64,000 nt of DNA, taken from contig NC_030858.1 of the NCBI RefSeq assembly GCF_000208745.1, positions 33,063,963-33,127,962 on the forward strand. Reading direction: 5' to 3'. Both the position numbers and the translations under genes were made by a program. The notes under the pieces are model-generated. The model did no database searches, was not told the origin of the DNA, and saw only the letters and a list, made by a program, of their open reading frames with translations. Of the stretch, positions 45,190 through 57,721 are shown in pieces (positions within the stretch are counted from its first letter, which is position 1; the number at the start of each line of letters is the position of its first letter). This stretch comes from Theobroma cacao. Lineage: Eukaryota > Streptophyta > Magnoliopsida > Malvales > Malvaceae.

Positions 45190-47382
45190 ATGGATTTAGA
45201 GTCTGCAAGTCGAGAAAAACAAGGGCTGTTTTCTTGTGGATGGTCAAGGATGAAGGCCTTGCCTAAAAATATAACCACTAAGATATTTGAGTTTTATAGC
45301 AAGGTAAAAAAGCTTGCCCAAGATGATCCAAGAAGAGTTGTTCATTCACTAAAAGTGGGACTCGCACTCAACTTGGTCTCATTATTATATTACTATGAGC
45401 CACTGTACAATGGCTTTGGGGTTTCTGCAATTTGGGCTGTAATGACTGTTGTAGTCGTCTTTGAATTTTCTGTGGGTAAGTTTTGTCAGCCTGAGCTCTT
45501 CCAGCTCAAAATCAAACAAAGCTAAGAATTACAGACATAGTTTTCTTTTTTCTTTTTTTAACTAAGATAAATTAATTTTCACCAGGGGCCACTCTCGGGA
45601 AAGGTTTGAACAGAGGATTGGCAACTTTGAGTGGTGGTGCTCTCGCTGTTGGAGCATATCATCTGGCTAACCTATCAGGACGGATAGGTGAGCCCATACT
45701 GCTGGGGTTCTTTGTCTTCCTTCAAGGTAAAGTCACAGTATTTGGCAGAAAAAAAAAATGCGCACCAAAAATTCCCTTTTCCTATTCTCCATTAGGCGGA
45801 TTCAAATGTATATAAATCTCTGTTTGCAGCTGCGGTATCTACGTTCGCAAGATTCTATCCCAAAATCAAGGCAAGATATGATTATGGGCTGTTGATATTT
45901 ATTTTGACATTCGCTTTCATATCTGTGTCCGGTTTCCGAGACGATGAAATATTCGAAATGGCTCACAAGAGATTATCCACCGTCCTCATAGGTGGCTCTA
46001 CCTGTGTCATGATTTCCATTTTGCTTTTCCCTGTCTGGGCTGGTGAAGACCTCCACAACTTAATTGCTTCCAACCTGGAAAAGCTTGGTTGCTTCCTAGA
46101 AGGCACATCTCCTCTCCTCTCCACTAATTACAAGCAATTTACTAAGTATTATTCCATATTAGTAGTATTTTCCTTTAACAAACACTAAGGAGAAAGATGT
46201 TGACAGGGTTTGGAGATGAATACTTTAAAATGCCAGGGGATGGAGAGTCCAAAGATGATAAATCCTTCTTACGGAGCTATAAAAGTGTTCTTAATTCAAA
46301 AAGTAACGAAGATACCTTGGTGGGTGAAAAAGCTTTAGCTCTCTTTCTATCCCTCATTAGAGTTTCCATCTTGTTGTGGTTTCTGATATTTACTTTGGTC
46401 CTTTTTTCTTAGGCTAATTTTGCCAGATGGGAGCCGGGGCATGGTCGATTTCAATTTCGGCATCCATGGAAACAGTACCTGAAGATTGCAGCTCTAACAC
46501 GCCAGTGTGCATATCGAATTGAATCTCTTCATGGACACCTGAATGCTGACATTCAAGTATTATCTAAATCTCCACGTCTCAACTTTCTTGATTAAATACA
46601 CTGAGGACTAGGCTATTCTAATTTTTAAGAACCAACAAAAAAAAAAAAAAAACTCAGCAGAGAAAAACTAAAAACCAAAAGATAGTAAAGTTGATTATAT
46701 CATGTGTTTTTCCTGTTGGGTTCAAATATGACGTTTTGTTAATTAGCCATACTGGGAATGAATATTTATACAAAATGGGTGGGTAAATTAGTAAACAAGT
46801 AACAAAATATTGCTTTTAATTAGTAAATTCATGTACCTAGCCATATATTTTCTTTTAACTTGTCACCTTCTACTATTTTTGCAGGCAAAACCAGAAATCC
46901 GAAGTAAAATCCAGGGGACATGCACAAAAATGAGCTCGGAATCTGGTAAAGCATTGAAAGAACTAGCATCGGCAATCAAAAGAATGGTGAAACCAATTTC
47001 CGCTGATATCCATATTGAAAACTCAAAATCTGCTGCCAAGAACCTCAACTCTTTACTCAAATCAGGCCCATGGGATGATGAGATGGACCTCTTGGAAGTC
47101 GTACCGGTGGCTACAGTAGCTTCTTTATTAATCGAAGTGGTCAGCTGCATGGAGGAAATTGCTGAATCTGTTCATGAACTTGCATCAATGGCAAATTTTG
47201 AAGGCAATAAGCCAACTGTCTCACCAGAAAAACCAGAGACAGGACAAGTTGGAGTTGTGAAATCTTCCAATATTGAGGATAATTGCTCTAGCGTTATCAT
47301 TACAATTGGTGAGCCAATTCGAGAAAATGGGAATTCTTCTGTGACAATGAATAATGGTAGACCGACGACTACTGAAGTGTAA
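45190..47382 (+). CDS. ALMT family anion (malate) channel, 6 exons
   Basis: Coding exons: 45190-45475, 45586-45726, 45830-46102, 46207-46319, 46413-46556, 46885-47382; the sum of 1,455 nt gives 484 residues. The start is the first ATG in frame after the TATA box. The N-terminal half has six likely membrane segments (residues about 56-72, 77-95, 104-124, 132-148, 161-177, 191-213) with the family blocks [50 protein letters not shown] and [10 protein letters not shown]. The soluble C-terminal half carries the conserved WEP motif (residues 277-279), [33 protein letters not shown] and ISESVHELA-type helices. ALMT proteins pass malate and other anions across the plasma or vacuolar membrane, in aluminium tolerance and guard cells. 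The third intron appears to use a GC donor. Which ALMT clade it belongs to is not certain. Confidence 0.92.
46103..46206 (+). other. ALMT intron 3, apparent GC-AG intron
   Basis: Phase and family alignment require the joint LEG|FGDEYF. The exon side reads AGAAG and the intron starts GCACATC; it ends TTGACAG. No GT donor in the correct phase is near. Without splicing, the reading continues 28 codons to a stop at 46188. Confidence 0.7.
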
Positions 47383-48747
47383 ATATTGTATATATATATT
47401 GCTAACCCAACCGTACGGTGTCCAAACTAAGTTACTATAAGGTTTTTGTACCTTGAAATCAGTTTAACCACAATGAGAAATTATTTCTTGACATGGAGCT
47501 CGTGTGGACAATTTTCTATGGCTTTGTAATGTGCTTGAGTTGTTAATTACAATAATAATTAAATGCTTCTCAGTTTTGTGGTCTTATTTCTTTCTTATAA
47601 ATTTGTTTAGTTATATCCCCTTGTACCTGTATGTATATGGGCTAAGCTCAGAATCCTATAATCTGTATAGGCAGCGGTAAATTGGCACTGGTTCTTATTC
47701 ACCGGTCATCAGATTACGACATTATAGCTTTTAATATAAAGGATCATTATTAAGCACGTTTTCCTATCATAAATTAGTTTTAAAAATTATGATCAATAAG
47801 TCATTAAAAATTATTATATAGATATTTACATAAAAACTTTGTTTAATAATAATAACTTCTAAAAAGTCTGATCTCATTTAAGTTGACATAAGAATTTTTA
47901 ATAATAAATCATGGATAGATGCAGTAAAAAGGGTGTAACCAATAATTTCTCCTTATGACATAGTTGCAATTTTTTTTTTCCAAATTAGAAAGTAACAGAA
48001 GGAGATATTAGTTTTGTTTAGCTGGAAAAGGAGGTAGCTTGTTAATTGTTGCTGGTAACTTGGGAATGGACTCTTGATTCACATTCCCAATTAAAAAGAA
48101 GTAGTGTATTTTATAGAGTCCTTTATTTGAGTTTGATGGTTACATCTATATGTATATATATTCAGAATTTGGGATTGAATATCCTTGATTACTGATTAAA
48201 GTAGGCCAAGCAGTTAAAACTCTCAATTTTTTGCACTGATTTCCACAATAATTAATTAGTTGCAGCCTGTTGGTGCTTTCGAAGTCCTTAATTTCAATAT
48301 TACAGAATAGCTATTGAATTCAAGTATTAAGTGCTTGCGAATTTAATCATCGCATCTTATTGACCACGTAAATTTTCAGTTTGTTTAATACTACCAATCA
48401 TTGCCTCCGCTTAGTGGGTTTCGAAGATTTTAGGTGTGAAACGTGGGGCTAGACAACAAGGAGAAAAACGCAAAGGGTTCTCTGGCTTTCTTTAATGAAT
48501 CTATCCTACACATTTCAATATTGATCCTAGTAAAAATTTCATACTCAACGACGCTCGGAGAGACACAATACTCTTAACTAAATCATTTACCTCTCCAAAC
48601 TTGACCGTTGATTTAAGCAACTTGTTGATCAACGCTAAATATTTTCAAGTCAATTCCTCACTGATTAGAGAAAATCAAGAAATGCAATCGAATCATAATT
48701 GACCCTAAACCCACATTAGATAAACCAATTCTGCATGCTCCTTTTCC

Positions 48748-48779
<32 letters not shown>

Positions 48780-50497
48780 AATGAGTATAGCACATGTTCT
48801 AGTTATTTCATCAAGTGATCTGTCTCATTCTTTTCACTTTTATATTGTTGAGGTAGGGAGGTGGAAGCAGCTATCTAAGTGGGCTGACAAAAGTGGTAAC
48901 CTCAGTCCCATTAACTTAAAAATACCATTTGTACGGTAGCATTGAGCGATAAGCACACCGAAATTGAATTCTGTGAACATTTATGGTCCGTAGAAGTCAT
49001 AAGTAAGATTAACTTAACTGTTAAGGTTCACTTATGAATAATATTTCCTCTAATGAATAAGAAAGAAATATAGGATCATATGTATACATATTTTCACAGG
49101 AGTAATTTTTATTTTGTTCGATTTCTTTTTTTATGACTACTCACGAATATTTTGAATGTACGTTGTTTTATGCTGTCAAATGTTTTGATGACTATATGTT
49201 GGCGCTTTGATTAAGTACTTTCCTCATGCAAAGAGAGAACTCTAAAAATAATATCAAACGTTATGTCAATAAATGGATTAATATGCACCAAAAGTTTTGT
49301 CATTTTACTCATTTTAATGGGTTTAGCCAAGCACAAAAGACAAGACATTTCTGAACTAAGTTTCAAGGTGTGGGTCAGAGTTCACACTAACCACACAAAA
49401 AAGAACATGAAGAAGTGGTGAACAGAGAAAGTAGGGAGGCAATTGGAGATAAAGAGTTGCGGTTTGAGTTGTTTTCCACTAGGGATAAATATTTTTTTCC
49501 TGCTTCTGCATAAAAGAACAGAAGGAAAATCATACCTTTTTGTTTGGTAATGAAGGGAGGAGAAATTTGCTCCAACTTTTCTTCTGATTTGTGAAAGCAT
49601 ATATCACTTTCTTTATAAACACATCACTACACTTATCACGGTTGTACCTACATATCACAGCCTTATTTAGGTTTTGACCTTTCGTACTTGAAAGAAATTT
49701 ACAAAGTTTTGGACACTCTCAAGAGTCAAGGACAACTTTGCTACTTTTCTATGTTTGCTTCCAAAGCAATAACTAAAATAAAATTGGAAGCACTTTGAAA
49801 TCAAGGGTTAGCACGTCAAGTGAAGATTTTGTAATAGTCCTTCTATCAATCTTAACTTCTGTACGTTTTAAACATTTACAGATTGCAAGACACAAAAAGG
49901 TGGAGTCGTCAAACACTTTTTGCATCATTTTTCTTCTTTCCGCAGAGTTGAAAAACTGGAAACCGTCCATATCCAAACCAAATAATTAACTACAAATGTT
50001 TAATTGCTAGTCTTTTTGTTTCACTTTTGTCTCCGTTCATTGAATTTTGAAAAAGAAATTATCTGAGCGTGAAAAACATAAAAAGCATCCCATTAATTTA
50101 AAATGTTAATAAGCAGCAACATCGCACACTTAAAGCATCTTTTTCTTTCTCCGCTCAATCAACTGAATTTTATTTTGTATCGAAAGATACAAGCTGAACC
50201 CAGTAATGCACCAGTGTGGTAGCAGAGATATAATCTACCCACCTGCACACCATCAAATACACCTGTAAACTTAAAGCATCTTCTCAGTTCTATTGCATTA
50301 AATGGATCAATGGACAAAAAGAAAATATTCCTAACGTCTATGCTTTTGTTTTAGATGCAAAGATATACATATAGGTGACTATGAATATATATATATATAC
50401 ACACACACACACATATGAAAGTTTAAGGCAATTGAAATGCAATATTTCAGAATATTTAAGAAAAGTATTACTACTTAAGACATAAGGTATATGCATA
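47383..50497. other. Gene-free stretch downstream of ALMT
   Basis: Starts with the presumed ALMT 3' UTR. A TA microsatellite lies at about 48750-48772 and a compound TA/CA run at 50388-50413. No gene or complete element recognised. Confidence 0.5.
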
Positions 50498-50874
50498 TAT
50501 TATGGGCTCACATTTTCAATTCAAAAGACATTTCTATTAGGTGGAGGAAATCCTTTATTTATAAGCTCAAGACCCATCTCATCTCTTATTGATGTGCGAT
50601 TCGTAACATAATCTACCCCACTCAATTGTGCAACACTCTCATTGCACTGGCTTATCCACCTATGAAGGAGAGGGATCCATCTTGGTTCAAGCGTACCTCG
50701 ATCCTAGTATCTCTCATGGGGGATTTCATGTCAATGAAGAGTTGGGTAGACTTTAATATTACTTGTCACGAGTTCATATTTTCAATATAAAAGACATATC
50801 TATCAAGTGGAGGAAACCACTTATTTATAAGCCAAAAACATAGCCCATCTCTTACTAATGTGAAATTCGTGACA
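50498..50874 (-). mobile_element. TRIM: miniature LTR retrotransposon (377 bp)
   Basis: Two 111-bp direct repeats at 50498-50608 and 50764-50874 enclose 155 bp of non-coding DNA. The right copy has perfect 8-bp inverted ends (TGTCACGA / TCGTGACA). Both carry GGCTTATAAATAAGTGG-like TATA sequence on the minus strand. Next to the right LTR, on the minus strand, AGTAATATTAAAG matches the tRNA-Met primer site except for G-to-A and C-to-T changes. Next to the left LTR, GAGTGGGGTAGA serves as polypurine tract. So the element reads on the minus strand and depends on enzymes from other elements. No clear target duplication was found. Confidence 0.75.
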
Positions 50875-50929
50875 TATCAATATGCTCGTTTAGGAATCAA
50901 TTTGAATTTTGGTGAAATTTTGTTGGTTG

Positions 50930-51153
50930 ACAATTATTTGTTGGTTAAGTTTATGTTCAAAGGATAAATTGGTTAAGTTTATGTTCAAAGGATAAATTTA
51001 CTTAATAGGTAAGAGTTCTTAATATGTAAGAATTTTTGGTGACCAAGTAATTGGATTCTATAAATATGTACTGGGATTTAGTCATTAGAATTATGAGAGA
51101 TGTAATTTCTATGTGATCTCTCTATGAGAGGTAAGTTTTCTAGTTGTAGGGAT
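50930..51153 (+). repeat. LTR-like remnant interrupted by the CACTA element
   Basis: Contains two adjacent copies of a 28-bp block (GGTTAAGTTTATGTTCAAAG...) near 50944-51000, a TATA-like CTATAAATATG near 51058 and a CTCTCTATGAGAG region, as in a short LTR. It ends abruptly at the CACTA terminus (51154) and appears to continue on the other side at 56600 with GTGAGGATGAGCGAGG. Class and limits are uncertain. Confidence 0.4.
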
Positions 51154-52472
51154 CATTACAAAAAAACAATGTTTTAGCGACGGAAATATTTCCATCGTTA
51201 ATTATTGACAAAATACCAATGGATTTGTCTATTAACTTTTATCAATAGAATATCGACAAAATATTGATGGAATATAATGATAGAGAGCATTCTGTCGGTA
51301 TTCCATCAGCAAGCCTATGGCACGAAACGAATAAAAGGTACGCGAAGTTTACCAACCACAAAATTTCGTTGGTAAAGAAGTTACCAAAAGAATTTACCGA
51401 CTAATGTTGCTGATGGAAGCACCAGTTGGCAAAGATATTCAATTGCCGACGAAATTACGAACGGAATTTTCATTAATAATGGCTTTGAACATGTGTGATA
51501 CGTTAGCCATGGATTTACTAGTGGAATTTCTTTTGGTAGTTTCAATGTATACATACTGACGAAATTTCCATCGGTATTGTTATTTAAAGTTATCGACAAA
51601 AATTTTCATCTGAAATCTGTTAATAGTTTAAATATTAAATCCACTTAGGCTTCCCCCCTCTTTCTGCTTTCTCTTTTCTCTTAATTTCACTTCTCTTTCA
51701 CTCTTTTCTCTCTTTGCTCCTTTGCATTCGAGCTGCCCTTGCCCATTTGTCCCTGATCGACCACTGTCTCGTTCAACTAAAGAGTCCTCGACACCCGCTA
51801 CCTCTAACCCACCCCCCACCGATGGCCCGTTTTGCTTCTCCTATTCAGCCGACCATCTCTCCTCTCCCATTCGGCCCTCAATCCTCCAACAGTCTAGGTA
51901 AGGTTGTTGGTTGGTGATGTAAACCCTCAATCTTTTTTTTTCTTTTGAATTTCATCTTAGAATTTGAATTTCATCCTAAATTTTGTTCCTGGTTTATGCC
52001 TAATTTGGTTTATTCATGATGTGTTGAATATTGTTCTGTGGTTGCAAAGTTTGTTGAATATTGAATATTGGTTTTGTTCTGCAGATTGTTTAGTTGGATA
52101 TTGTTCTGTAGATTGTTTAGTTGAGTATTGTTATGCAGATTGGTTTGAATGAATTGAATATATGTTGCTAAAAAAATGTGTTGATTCTTTTAAGTGTTGT
52201 TGATTGAATAAATTGCTATATTCGCTATTGTTTCGCAGTTGCCCAATTGCATTAATGAATAATGTAAATATTTAATGTATTTTATGTTTAGTAATATAAT
52301 GCAAATATTAAATAAGATATTTAATGTAAGTTTGAAGTGTTTAGGGAATTTTTTTATGCTATGTTTAGCATGTCTTGTTTGCAATAGAGTTTAGTATGTA
52401 ATTAATTAAATAAGTGAATAAATGAATAATTTCTTAGGGTTGTAATAATTAATTAAATAAGTTAGTAAATTA

Positions 52473-52564
52473 CGCTCGAGTATTTGATTTATTAGTTGGC
52501 GCATGATCTTCCTACTTAAAAGAGCATGGCTCAAATCCCCTTTTGCCCTAAGTCTAAAAAAAAG
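52473..52564 (+). mobile_element. Short tRNA-derived SINE, copy 1
   Basis: A 92-bp unit flanked by perfect 9-bp duplications AGTAAATTA (52464-52472 and 52565-52573). It contains an A-box-like ATTAGTTGGCGCATGAT, a B-box-like GGCTCAAATCC and an A-rich 3' end. Matches 63698-63800 along its length. It resembles a tRNA-Lys body but cannot fold as a working tRNA. Confidence 0.75.
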
Positions 52565-52771
52565 AGTAAATTAATTAAATAAATAATTTATTTAGGGTTT
52601 AAGGTTTAATGTTATAAGTAATTAAGTAATAGATTAAATAAGTAATATTATTTAATATTATATTTATTTGATGTATTCCTCTAACCTTAGATAGATTAAA
52701 GTTCTGTAGTACAAAGGGGTGGTCATGTGAACTAGTTTGCAACTGAAAGTTCAGTGGTATGTATGAGTTAA

Positions 52772-55700
52772 AAATTTCTTTTTTTATTCTTAATTTAAAA
52801 CTTAGATTAAAAATCTAAGCTTTGGCTTTAATATTGGAAAAATGGTCTGCAAAAGCTAAAGCTATGGCTCCCTACAATGGCTAACAAGATGAACATAGCA
52901 ACCTTAACGTTATGTTAAAAAAACCTTATTTTTCAAGGTAATTCTCAAGAATGCTATTAAATAGGGAAAACTGGTGAGTAATTTTTTTCTCAATTATCAA
53001 CCATAATTTTGAATGTAATTCTAAAGTTTGCTATATGAAAGATATTTGTGAAATCCCGTTTTTAGATAAAGGTTAGAATCATAACCTAACTTGGTGTGCT
53101 AATGATTTAATATTTCTAAACGTTTTTATGAAAGCATTTATCTTTGGAAACTCATATTTTATAGAACATATAAATTTACTTTGAAGTTGGAGTCTTTTTG
53201 GAGTCAAAAGGATTGATTTTTGAACTTAAAACTGCATTCTAGAGTGTATATATAGATACATGTTTATCATGTATTGATAGATTTACCCATAAGCTTAGAA
53301 ATTTTAAAACTGATGAACATTTATTGATAGATTGCTAAATCTATCGATAGATCAGCTTGATTTATTGATAGATGACATCTAGATTGGAAAAAATGGGTAT
53401 TTAGGCCTTTCCACTACCTATTTGAAACCCTTATACCTTCATACTTTTCCCAAAACAGCAAAAACTAGGTTTTCTCTAAAAAACACAACCACCATATGCT
53501 TTCAGCCCCATTTTCATCAAATCAAGGGATTTTGAAGAGAAAAAGTGATTTTCAAGCTTAGTTCTTCATTCTAAGAACTTTGGAAGGTAAATACTCCATT
53601 TTTTAACCAATAATCTTAAGCTTTGATTTCCAAAAATTTTGTAAGTTGCTAAAATTCGTTTGTAATCTTCTAAACTAGGTTTTTGAGTTGGTTTTAAGGT
53701 TCTCAAGCTCACCAAGGTAACGTTGCTTTAATTCCAGCTTATAGTCGATTTAAATCCTTAGGTTAGATGTTAGATTAGATGCTGGAAATTGGATTAAGCA
53801 TTGCTGGAAATTTTTGAGGAACGATTTGATGATTATTAGCCTAGAAAAACAAAATATTAATGTTGAAAACATTGTGTTAAGTTATGTGAAAGAAATTTAA
53901 ATTTGTTAGAAAAGTGAGTGTTCGACGAAAGGTGCCAAAAAACAAAGCTTCATAAAGGTGGGTGGATGCGACATTTTTAATTATTTTGATATAATTAAGC
54001 ATGCCAATCCTTTAGCCTTGCATAAAAATGATTTTGACTACGTTTTTGTGTTGAAAAATGTTTTCAAGGATGTTTGTGAAAACTATAGACTAACTATATA
54101 TAGTCTACTATATGGTATTTGAAAATGAGGAATAAGCCTTTCAATGTGTTTATACCTCAACATCTCATTTATGAATGATTGAAGTGTGATGCAAGGATTT
54201 TAAAAGATGTATGAGAAACTTTTTCTCTTTATTGATGTAGGGGTACTTATGGTTAATTATTGAGTATGTTGTCATGGTTGCTTGTCTAAGGATTATAATT
54301 ATACCTTTGGATAAATTGTTTTGTTCCTTGGATTATTATTAGTTGTATGTTGAATTGTGTATTGTGGTTGTTGGAGCTTATTGGAATAAGGCCCTATAGC
54401 TAATGGTAAGGGACACTAGTTATTGTGCACAATGAGAGGCAGCTTGAGCTGGTTGAGAATTTTTTGGGGACTCGCTAGATTAGTAGCTAATAAAGTACTA
54501 CCCTTGTTGAATAGTTGTTGGATATAAAGTAACAGACTATTCGGATATAGTGTGACAACATTAGGTGGTTTGGTTGTCCTTGGTTAGAGCTTCAGTTTTG
54601 CCTGTTAAATGTCTAATGTGGTGATTTAGACTAAGTATTATGATATGAATGTCTAATGTGGTGATTTAGACTAAGATATTGTTGAATTCATTGTTGAATC
54701 AGTTTATCATGTTATAACTGTTGTAAATTTGTTGAATGTATGTTGTATACTTGTCCATGATTGATGTATAGACTTAGTTGAGGTCTTAGTGATGAGTTTT
54801 AGGTTGAATTTTTACTCTTTGTAGCTCATCTATTGATAATTGTTATTGAAGTATCAACAGATTCAACATAAAATCTTCAAAACTGCGTTCTGTCTTCTAT
54901 CTGTCGATAGATTCGAGGAATCTATTGATAGATGTAGTCAACTATTGATACATAGGTCCCATGTATAAATAGATTAAGCTTATTTTTGAAACTAAACATG
55001 TTTAAAGCTTTTCTAAGGAAGAAATGATTTTGTTTTTGAAACTAGGCCTTGTGAACACCCAAATTGTATTTCAAACATTCTTGAAATGATGTTTCAATAT
55101 ACTTTTCAATGACTTCCAAATTTTGTAAATATTTTTCTAAGAAGGTTTATGAATTGTTTACAACTATGTTTTATAAAAAGGAATTATACCACCCTTTTAC
55201 TGTTTGAAAGATATCGACCATGGAGTGAGTACAAAGTATACGCTTCTTAAAGACGTTTGAAAGATAACGAATTCAAGGGTTATGGAATTGGTTGAGTTAA
55301 CGACTAGTGATTGTTGACATGCTCGATATGTAGAGATGTCAGGTGAGGACACCTGGTAAGTGAGACTCAGTTTATATTAATGCCTGAAAAGGTGAGTTTT
55401 GCAAATATTGATTTATTATCTATTTGCATGTTTCTAAAAGTTTATTTTCTAAATATTCTTCCCCATTTGCTTTTTCCCATCCCTATAGCTACTCACGGAG
55501 TCTTTGTGACTCACACGTTATTACCCATTTTTTTTTCATATCAGTAGCTCGCTTGGCTTGCTGTCCATTTAAAGAGGAGCTGTCTTTTGTGGGTGATTTG
55601 GTAGGTGATCATCATGGCATCTAATAAGCGTCAGCCCTTTCTCTTGATGTCGCACTCAGCTAGTCAAGTTGGTTTTTTTTTTTTTTTTCAGATTGTTATG

Positions 55701-56281
55701 TTTTATTGACATGTTTATGTCATGTAATAATTAACACTTTGTAATGATTATTCTCTGAATGTTTTGCTACAAGATGGCTTATGGGAGATATCTGCCACAA
55801 GATAGCTAATGCCAAGATTTATGTTTATTTGCTCCCGTAGTGTTGAGCACATGAGCATGCAGGATGATTAAATATATTTTCTTATATATGATTAATCATG
55901 TTTATATTGGCATACTTACGAGTACTTAATTTAATCACCAATTAGGCTTACATGGGTTAAGAGGGTAATTCCCTTTGATACCTTTGTGCCGGTCATGAAC
56001 CTAGGATTGCAATATTCCTAGCATACAGTAGACTTTAAAATCATATTCAAAATTATGGTTTATAACTAAGAAAAGATTACCCACGAGTTTTCCATACTTA
56101 ATAGCATTCATGAGATTTATCTTGAAAAAGTGGGGTTTTCTAAATGTAAAGTTGAGGCTGCCATGATTTTTCTGACCACTATAGGAAGTCATAGCTTTAG
56201 CTTTTGCATACCACTTCTCCAATATTAAAGTCAAAGCTTAGATTGTTAATTTAAATTTAAATTTGAGAAAAAAAGAATTTA
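52772..56281. mobile_element. Foldback (long inverted repeat) element split by a solo LTR
   Basis: The left arm 52772-53041 and the reverse complement of the right arm 56017-56281 match over about 265 bp (for example AATCTAAGCTTTGRCTTTAA, GCAAAAGCTAAAGCTATG, AACCATAATTTTGAAT). With the intervening LTR removed, the arms would be almost contiguous, giving a hairpin of about 540 bp. No coding sequence. A MITE/foldback origin is inferred; an inverted duplication internal to the CACTA element is the alternative. Confidence 0.75.
53047..56011. mobile_element. Solo LTR (2,965 bp) at the apex of the foldback
   Basis: Starts TGTGAAATCCC and ends AGGATTGCA. It is bounded by perfect 5-bp duplications ATATT (53042-53046 and 56012-56016). 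No gag or pol is inside. From memory, blocks such as ACTCACGGAGTCTTTGTGAC and GTAGCTCGC near 55490-55550 and GTGCCGGTCATGAAC near the end occur in LTRs of plant Ty3/gypsy elements, so a gypsy origin is likely. A 66-residue ORF at 55424-55624 is not a gene. Confidence 0.8.
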
Positions 56282-56599
56282 CCATGAAATTCTCGTAGAA
56301 AATTTTCATCGGTAACTATTGCTGAAAATTACTGATGAAATTTTCCCATTACCAATTACTAATTAGCCGATGGATTAGACCCATTGCCGATCGAAGTGTC
56401 GATGGAATATACTGTGGCTAAGTCATCGATGAAATATTTCGTCGTCAACAGATTTATCGTTACTAACCATACTATTTCTAACGGAATTCTAATGAAATTT
56501 TCTAACGAAATTTCTGTCGATATTGTCACATAATGATGGAATCTTAACTATTACCGATGAAAATTTTCATCGATAATGCCTTGTTTTTTTGTAATGAAT

Positions 56600-57721
56600 G
56601 TGAGGATGAGCGAGGAAAACACCAAGTTGCATGAGATAAAAGGTATGTTATAGGTTTAAAAAACTAGGTTTGTTTCAAAGCTTAGGTTAAGTATTTGTTT
56701 TTGGAAGTTTTGTACACTTTAAACAGTAGTAAGTTTGGAAATTAAGTTGTTTCGGGGCTTAGATTTTGTATTTGATTTTGGGTGTTTATTTGTACAATTT
56801 GTAATTTTAGGCATGAACCCTAAAAAAGCCCATTTACAATACACATTTATTTAACTAAACCTCTTAACCTTTTACTACATTTATGTGTATTCTTAAAGGT
56901 TTATTTTGGGTCAAATAAGCCTTTTCATCTAATGAAAATGCAATTGTCATTAGACCCAATGCCAGTTGTTTTTCTTCACATGGCATATGACTTAGCTTGT
57001 TTACATGGCAACGTGATAGTTAAAACTCAAATTTGCTAATTGATGGTTGTCTATCAGCAATAGAATAAGAAAAAACATTTTTCGATTCCTCTCTTTCCCC
57101 TATTTCTTTCTATTGCAATAGTTTTATGAAAATTCCCTTTTTTACCAAATCTAAAATAAAAATGAAGATCTAAAAATTTTAGATTTAAATTTTGTTTTTG
57201 AGATTTGGTGAAAAACAAGCAGTGAAAGTGTGGAAGGAAGATAGAGGAAGAGGAAAAAGGGATTGATGATAACAAAATCTCATTGCTATTGACTATATCT
57301 AGGTTTTTTTTTTTTTGAGAAATAACATAAAAAAGAAGAAAAAAGTGAAGTTTTTGGGAAAACTAAATTGATTAGAAGTTGGAAGGAGGCGTGAGGAATT
57401 GAAAAATAGGATTTTTCTAGGTTTGGTCGATGTTGTTAGTAGACGACACTAGTGATGATTGAATTCTAGATAGACCTTAAAAAGGGAGAAGGAAAAGAAT
57501 GGTGATGATAAAGATAGATAGACAAGAAGATGAAGAAAGAAAATGTGGAAGATTTATGTAGCCTCTCCAAAACAATGTCATTTTGAGGAGAGGTGAGAGA
57601 AAAAAAAGAGGGAAAAAGTGCCACATCAACTGCCATGTGACCATAACATCAAGTAATGTCATATGTTTATGTAGGAATATGTTCAAGAACAAAATGAAAA
57701 TGGTATGGTTTTGGAGCTAAA
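56600..57721. other. Gene-free stretch between CACTA and LINE relics
   Basis: The first bases appear to continue the LTR-like remnant of 50930-51153. The rest is AT-rich with no recognisable gene; readings at 57054-57275 and 57477-57692 (minus) are low-complexity. Confidence 0.4.

Larger units (their letters stand above)
51154..56596. mobile_element. CACTA-like DNA element, non-autonomous
   Basis: The left end reads CATTACAAAAAAACAATG; the right end is its inverse, with one mismatch (CCTTGTTTTTTTGTAATG). Flanking 3-bp sequences are GAT (51151-51153) and AAT (56597-56599), a 3-bp duplication with one mismatch, as expected for CACTA transposons. Subterminal zones at about 51170-51610 and 56290-56590 are packed with short repeats in both orientations (ATGGAAATTTYATCGGTA-type words), the binding sites for the transposase in this superfamily. 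No transposase reading is seen. The interior contains a SINE at 52473 and a foldback element at 52772-56281 that is split by a solo LTR. Confidence 0.7.

Noticed and set aside
46863..47150. 95-residue minus-strand ORF
   Set aside because: Antisense shadow of ALMT exon 6.
52473..52564. Possible functional tRNA-Lys gene
   Set aside because: The cloverleaf cannot be completed, the anticodon arm is degraded and the unit has a poly(A)-like tail and target duplications, so it is a SINE.
55424..55624. 66-residue ORF with LTR-like flanks
   Set aside because: Falls entirely in the solo LTR at 53047-56011.
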